A DNA stretch of 6,576 nt, taken from NCBI GenBank assembly GCA_964423745.1, contig CAYRGG010000119.1, forward strand, positions 1 to 6,576. The letters are read 5' to 3'. This DNA is from CAYRGG01 sp964423745 (GTDB lineage: Bacteria > Pseudomonadota > Gammaproteobacteria > Competibacterales > Competibacteraceae). Below are positions 5,030 to 6,576 of this stretch, piece after piece. Every line of letters starts with the position of its first letter. Within the stretch, counting starts at the first letter, position 1. The notes below the pieces were generated by a model, which saw only the letters and a program-made list of their open reading frames with translations, was not told where the DNA came from and ran no database searches. A program made the position numbers and the translations under genes.

Positions 5030-5371
5030 ATGATTACGATTGCGGAAACTGAACCCTATCGAAGAAAAGCCGCAAAGCTGCTGTCTGAAGAAGAGAGAAA
5101 CGACTTGATTGCCTACCTCTCTGAACATCCCACTTCAGGCGTCATCATTCAAGGCACTCACGGCATAAGAAAACTTCGGTGGGCCAGAAGTGGCGGCGGA
5201 AAGCGTGGTGGCTACCGGGTCATCTATTACTTCCATAGCGAGGTTATGCCATTGTATCTATTAACCGTGTTCGGCAAAAACGAAAGGGCCAACCTCTCCG
5301 ACAAAGAAAAGCAGCTACTGACCAAGATTGTGCAACGAATTGTCGAGTATTGGAGAACGCGAAATGGGTAA
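5030..5371 (+). CDS. higB2: HigB2-type ribonuclease toxin (RelE/ParE superfamily)
   Basis: The 113-residue protein matches the HigB2 group known from Vibrio cholerae cassettes. An N-terminal helical part (YRRKAAKLLSEEERNDLIAYL) leads to residues 40-68, IQGTHGIRKLRWARSGGGKR followed by GGYRVIYYF, and then LYLLTVFGKNE. These contain the family's QGTGG-(I/L)-RK-(I/L)-R, GKRGG-x-R-(V/I)-IYY and GKNE blocks. HigB2 toxins cut mRNA on the translating ribosome. The basic residues R47, K48, R50, K58, R59 and R63 are all present, so activity is likely. ATG 5030 follows the promoter directly with no ribosome site; a GGAG 14 nt upstream lies within the operator and is too distant. The antitoxin gene overlaps its last eight bases. 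Length is normal for the family. Confidence 0.9.
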   Translation: MITIAETEPYRRKAAKLLSEEERNDLIAYLSEHPTSGVIIQGTHGIRKLRWARSGGGKRGGYRVIYYFHSEVMPLYLLTVFGKNERANLSDKEKQLLTKIVQRIVEYWRTRNG

Positions 5372-5654
5372 GGCTTTTGATGAAATCCATGCTGGTTTGC
5401 TTGATGCGCTAGATCATGCTAAAGGCAACGAGAGCGGCGTCGTGGAACATAAACCTGCTCCTGTAGATGTCAAAGCGATACGAGAAAAGACAGGCATGAG
5501 CCAACAGCGCTTTTGTGCCACCTTTGGTATTTCTTTAGGCACGTTAAGGCATTGGGAGCAAGGGTTAAGGACACCTAGAGGTGCGGCTCTGGTGCTGTTG
5601 AAAGTCGTGGATAAAAATCCAAAAGCCGTCATTGACGCGGTTATGGCCGGTTAA
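5364..5654 (+). CDS. higA2: HigA-type antitoxin with XRE-family helix-turn-helix
   Basis: The 96-residue protein has a flexible N-terminus (FDEIHAGLLDALDHAKGNES), which in this group wraps the toxin. A Cro/C1-type helix-turn-helix follows at about residues 36-73 (VKAIREKTGMSQQRFCATFG then ISLGTLRHWEQGLRTP), with the recognition helix ending in the usual W-E-Q-G. It should neutralise HigB and repress the promoter at 4994-5021 through the palindrome there. I chose ATG 5364, with GGAG at 5352-5355 at 8 nt spacing and an 8-bp overlap with the toxin, over an upstream in-frame start at 5328 that lacks a site. The C-terminus is of natural length. Its TAA lies in the retained right half of a damaged attC (5645-5668). 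Confidence 0.9.
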   Translation: MGKAFDEIHAGLLDALDHAKGNESGVVEHKPAPVDVKAIREKTGMSQQRFCATFGISLGTLRHWEQGLRTPRGAALVLLKVVDKNPKAVIDAVMAG

Positions 5655-5668
5655 GCAGAGCGTTAGGC
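5645..5668 (+). other. Half attC site (right arm and core box only)
   Basis: GGCCGGTTAAGC (5645-5656) resembles the family A right arm, and G|TTAGGC (5662-5668) is the exact complement of the 1L of attC 7 (6262-6268), so this is a true cassette boundary. The 1L expected for cassette 6, ACCCAAC, and a left arm are missing. The site should not fold properly, which would fix cassette 6 in place relative to its 3' neighbour. Confidence 0.72.
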
Positions 5669-5712
5669 CAAATCAAAAGTGGCTCAGTGCTCGAAAATGG
5701 TCTAAAGTTGAA

Positions 5713-5724
5713 GCTATTTATAGC
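5713..5724 (+). promoter_or_regulatory. Palindrome upstream of the Phd/YefM-RelE pair, possible operator
   Basis: GCTAT-TT-ATAGC is a perfect inverted repeat with five-base arms, 17 nt before the antitoxin ATG, in a short AT-rich stretch of the cassette leader. Antitoxins of the Phd/YefM group bind such palindromes over their promoters. Promoter boxes around it are weak (TATTTA or TATAGC as -10, TCGAAA at 5691 as -35), so promoter placement is uncertain. Confidence 0.4.
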
Positions 5725-5741
5725 ACTCATTTGAGGCCGCC

Positions 5742-5993
5742 ATGCGACAAGTACTCGCTAACTGCTCTGTAAGCATCTCTGAACTCAAAAGAAACCCGAC
5801 GGCACTGCTCGCTGAGGCAGAAGGTGCACCCATTGCGATACTGAACCACAACAAGCCAACCGCTTACCTTGTGCCTGCTGAGACCTATGAACGGCTGATG
5901 GACATGATCGATGATCATGAACTGAGTCAACTGGTAGAAGAACGCCGAAAGGACAAAGATAAGGCGGTAAGTATGTCCTTGGATGACTTATGA
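5742..5993 (+). CDS. stbD: Phd/YefM-family antitoxin (StbD/RelB type)
   Basis: This 83-residue protein has the Phd/YefM layout: VSISELKRNPTALLAEAEGA, PIAILNHNKPTAYLVPAETY and then the helix ERLMDMIDDHEL. These match the family's S-(V/I)-S-x-L-K-x-x-P..., P-(V/I)-A-I-L-x-x-(N/D)-x-P-x-A-Y-L-(V/L)-P and YE-x-L-x-(D/E)-x-(I/L)-(D/E)-D blocks. The charged C-terminus (QLVEERRKDKDKAVSMSLDD) is the segment that covers the toxin. It should bind operator DNA as a dimer and keep the RelE toxin inactive. ATG 5742 has GAGG at 5733-5736 with 5 nt spacing, so it is not leaderless, unlike the toxin-first pairs in this array. Its stop overlaps the toxin gene by 11 bases. The symbol follows the plasmid StbDE/RelBE-like pairs. 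Confidence 0.9.
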   Translation: MRQVLANCSVSISELKRNPTALLAEAEGAPIAILNHNKPTAYLVPAETYERLMDMIDDHELSQLVEERRKDKDKAVSMSLDDL

Positions 5994-6267
5994 GCTGAAG
6001 TTTTTGCCCGTGGCACTGAAAGAGTGGAAAAAGGTAGCCCCACCCATCCGAGAGCAGTTCAAGAAAAAGCTCACTGAACGTTTGGCCAATCCTCATGTGC
6101 CTTCTGCGAAGCTCAGCAGCTTTAATTCAATCTATAAAATCAAGCTTCGCGCCGCAGGCTATCGACTGGCTTATGAAGTCATGGATGAGAAACTTGTGGT
6201 GTTGATGTTGGCGGTTGGTAAACGTGATAAAGATGCTATTTATCGTAAGTTGAGCAAGAGGGCCTAA
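5983..6267 (+). CDS. relE: RelE-family ribosome-dependent mRNA interferase
   Basis: The 94-residue protein aligns without gaps to E. coli RelE over its catalytic core, from memory of that protein. It shares MTYELKF...ALKEWKK, REQFKKKL-x-E-x-L, YKIKLRAAGYRLAYEV and VGKRDKDAIY. The catalytic residues K52, K54, R61, R81 and Y87 of E. coli RelE are found here at the same numbers, so the toxin is expected to be active. RelE cuts mRNA in the ribosomal A site. ATG 5983 lies in the last codons of the antitoxin (11-bp overlap), which couples their translation. The TAA stop (6265-6267) is inside the 1L box of attC 7. The closest named relatives are StbE/RelE toxins of plasmid and cassette TA pairs. Confidence 0.93.
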   Translation: MTYELKFLPVALKEWKKVAPPIREQFKKKLTERLANPHVPSAKLSSFNSIYKIKLRAAGYRLAYEVMDEKLVVLMLAVGKRDKDAIYRKLSKRA

Positions 6268-6326
6268 CCCGGCGCTCAACCCGATCGGTCGCTTCCGCGC
6301 CCGGCGGGTTAGCTTGGTTGTTAGCT
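6262..6326 (+). other. attC: attC site 7 (65 bp, family A variant)
   Basis: The 1L box GCCTAAC (6262-6268) is exactly complementary to G|TTAGGC at 5662-5668. The boundary is G|TTAGCT (6320-6326). The arms are GCTCAACCCG and CGGGTTAGC with one extrahelical C, and the loop region differs from the other family A sites (GATCGGTCGCTTC). Confidence 0.93.
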
Positions 6327-6335
6327 TTAAAACCC

Positions 6336-6533
6336 ATGTTCACTAAACTCCTTTCCAACATTACTTCTCACCGCTCGAGAAAAAAGCGGAATAGATTCGA
6401 ATTATTAATGGAAAGAGCAAACGAGCTTGCAAATCAGGAAAATATCTACGGATTAGTCGATCTAATCAGAATTGTTCTTCGCCCTATACAGGCGGAACAT
6501 ATTCGAAACGCATACTTAAGTTGTATTAGCTAA
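6336..6533 (+). CDS. Small basic cassette protein, unknown function
   Basis: The product is 65 residues from ATG 6336. An upstream TTG at 6318 lies in the core box of attC 7 and is rejected as a start. The N-terminus is strongly basic (SHRSRKKRNRF). The rest is helix-forming (ELLMERANELANQENIYGLV, then DLIRIVLRPIQAEHIRNAYL) with no motif I recognise. No ribosome site is visible. The last bases, AGC TAA, coincide with the expected 1L box AGCTAAC, complementary to this cassette's own start TTAGCT, as in other cassettes here where 1L supplies the stop. That supports both the frame and the claim that this is a real cassette gene. Confidence 0.6.
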   Translation: MFTKLLSNITSHRSRKKRNRFELLMERANELANQENIYGLVDLIRIVLRPIQAEHIRNAYLSCIS

Positions 6534-6576
6534 GACGGGCTGTTGAAAAACCCTTGATACCCTAGCAATAGTCTCC
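6534..6576 (+). mobile_element. Junction to non-cassette sequence, possibly an insertion-sequence end
   Basis: The attC of cassette 8 should continue after AGCTAA with C and family arms, but the sequence switches to GACGGGCTGTTGAAAAACCC. GGGCTGTTGAAAAA resembles terminal inverted repeats of several transposase families, recalled only generally. Only 43 bases are available, so family and extent cannot be set. A deletion junction into flanking DNA is the alternative. Confidence 0.35.

Larger units (their letters stand above)
1..6533 (+). mobile_element. Integron cassette array, nine cassettes, no integrase in window
   Basis: All recognisable genes read on the + strand and are separated by attC sites. 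Cassette limits, cut between G and TT of each core site, are: 1 (<1-403), 2 (404-1069), 3 (1070-2958), 4a (2959-3970), 4b (3971-4287), 5 (4288-4938), 6 (4939-5662), 7 (5663-6320) and 8 (6321 to a break near 6533). Cassette starts are complementary to the 1L box of their own attC: TTAGCA with TGCTAAC, TTAGGT with ACCTAAC, TTAGCC with GGCTAAC, TTAGGC with GCCTAAC. This is expected if each cassette once closed as a circle. No tyrosine recombinase gene, attI site or Pc promoter is visible, so the window is an internal part of a long array or a cluster of attC sites lacking an integrase. Confidence 0.93.

Noticed and set aside
5328..5363. Upstream start at 5328 for the HigA-type antitoxin
   Set aside because: ATG 5364 has a good GGAG site at 8 nt, and the extension lies wholly within the toxin gene.
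347..6326. Regularly recurring 60-75 bp palindromic repeats as a CRISPR array or REP elements
   Set aside because: Spacing is irregular and gene-sized, the repeats carry paired core boxes, and the boxes match cassette ends, which defines attC sites.
6318..6335. TTG start at 6318 for the last small gene
   Set aside because: It is within the core box of attC 7; ATG 6336 is the first start proper to the cassette.

Overview
The window is a run of integron gene cassettes, all on the + strand, with no integrase gene in view. Six complete attC sites (63-74 bp) and two collapsed ones divide it into nine cassettes. The assignment rests on a direct check: the first bases of a cassette (G|TTRRRY) should be complementary to the 1L box of the attC at its own 3' end. 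This holds exactly for the cassettes starting at 1070, 3971, 4288 and 5663, with one mismatch for the one at 404, and for six of seven bases at 6321. The attC sites are short and of two sequence families, unlike the long uniform repeats of Vibrio. That suggests a sedentary chromosomal integron, or an integrase-less attC cluster, in an environmental gammaproteobacterium; the taxon is an inference.

Layout: (1) <1-403, end of a PIN-domain toxin gene with an in-frame TGA, overlapping a 70-aa gene. (2) 404-1069, BrnT-type toxin and BrnA/CopG-type antitoxin. (3) 1070-2958, one 595-aa protein with a Q-variant PD-(D/E)XK nuclease-like motif. (4a) 2959-3970, a 70-aa single-pass and a 247-aa four-pass membrane protein, with the attC lost. 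(4b) 3971-4287, a small conserved soluble protein. (5) 4288-4938, a second, divergent BrnT-like toxin and ribbon-helix-helix antitoxin. (6) 4939-5662, HigB2-type toxin and HigA-type antitoxin with a strong promoter and operator; attC half lost. (7) 5663-6320, Phd/YefM-type antitoxin and RelE toxin with all catalytic residues. (8) from 6321, a 65-aa protein whose attC breaks off at 6533 into unrelated sequence resembling an insertion-sequence end.

Four certain or likely toxin-antitoxin modules, plus one probable broken module, lie in 6.5 kb. This fits the view that such cassettes stabilise large silent arrays against deletion. Three toxin-first modules share a promoter whose -10 box ends 7-8 nt before the toxin ATG, which predicts leaderless toxin mRNAs. 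The most novel candidates are the 595-aa nuclease-like cassette, a possible defence gene, and the membrane-protein cassette 4a.
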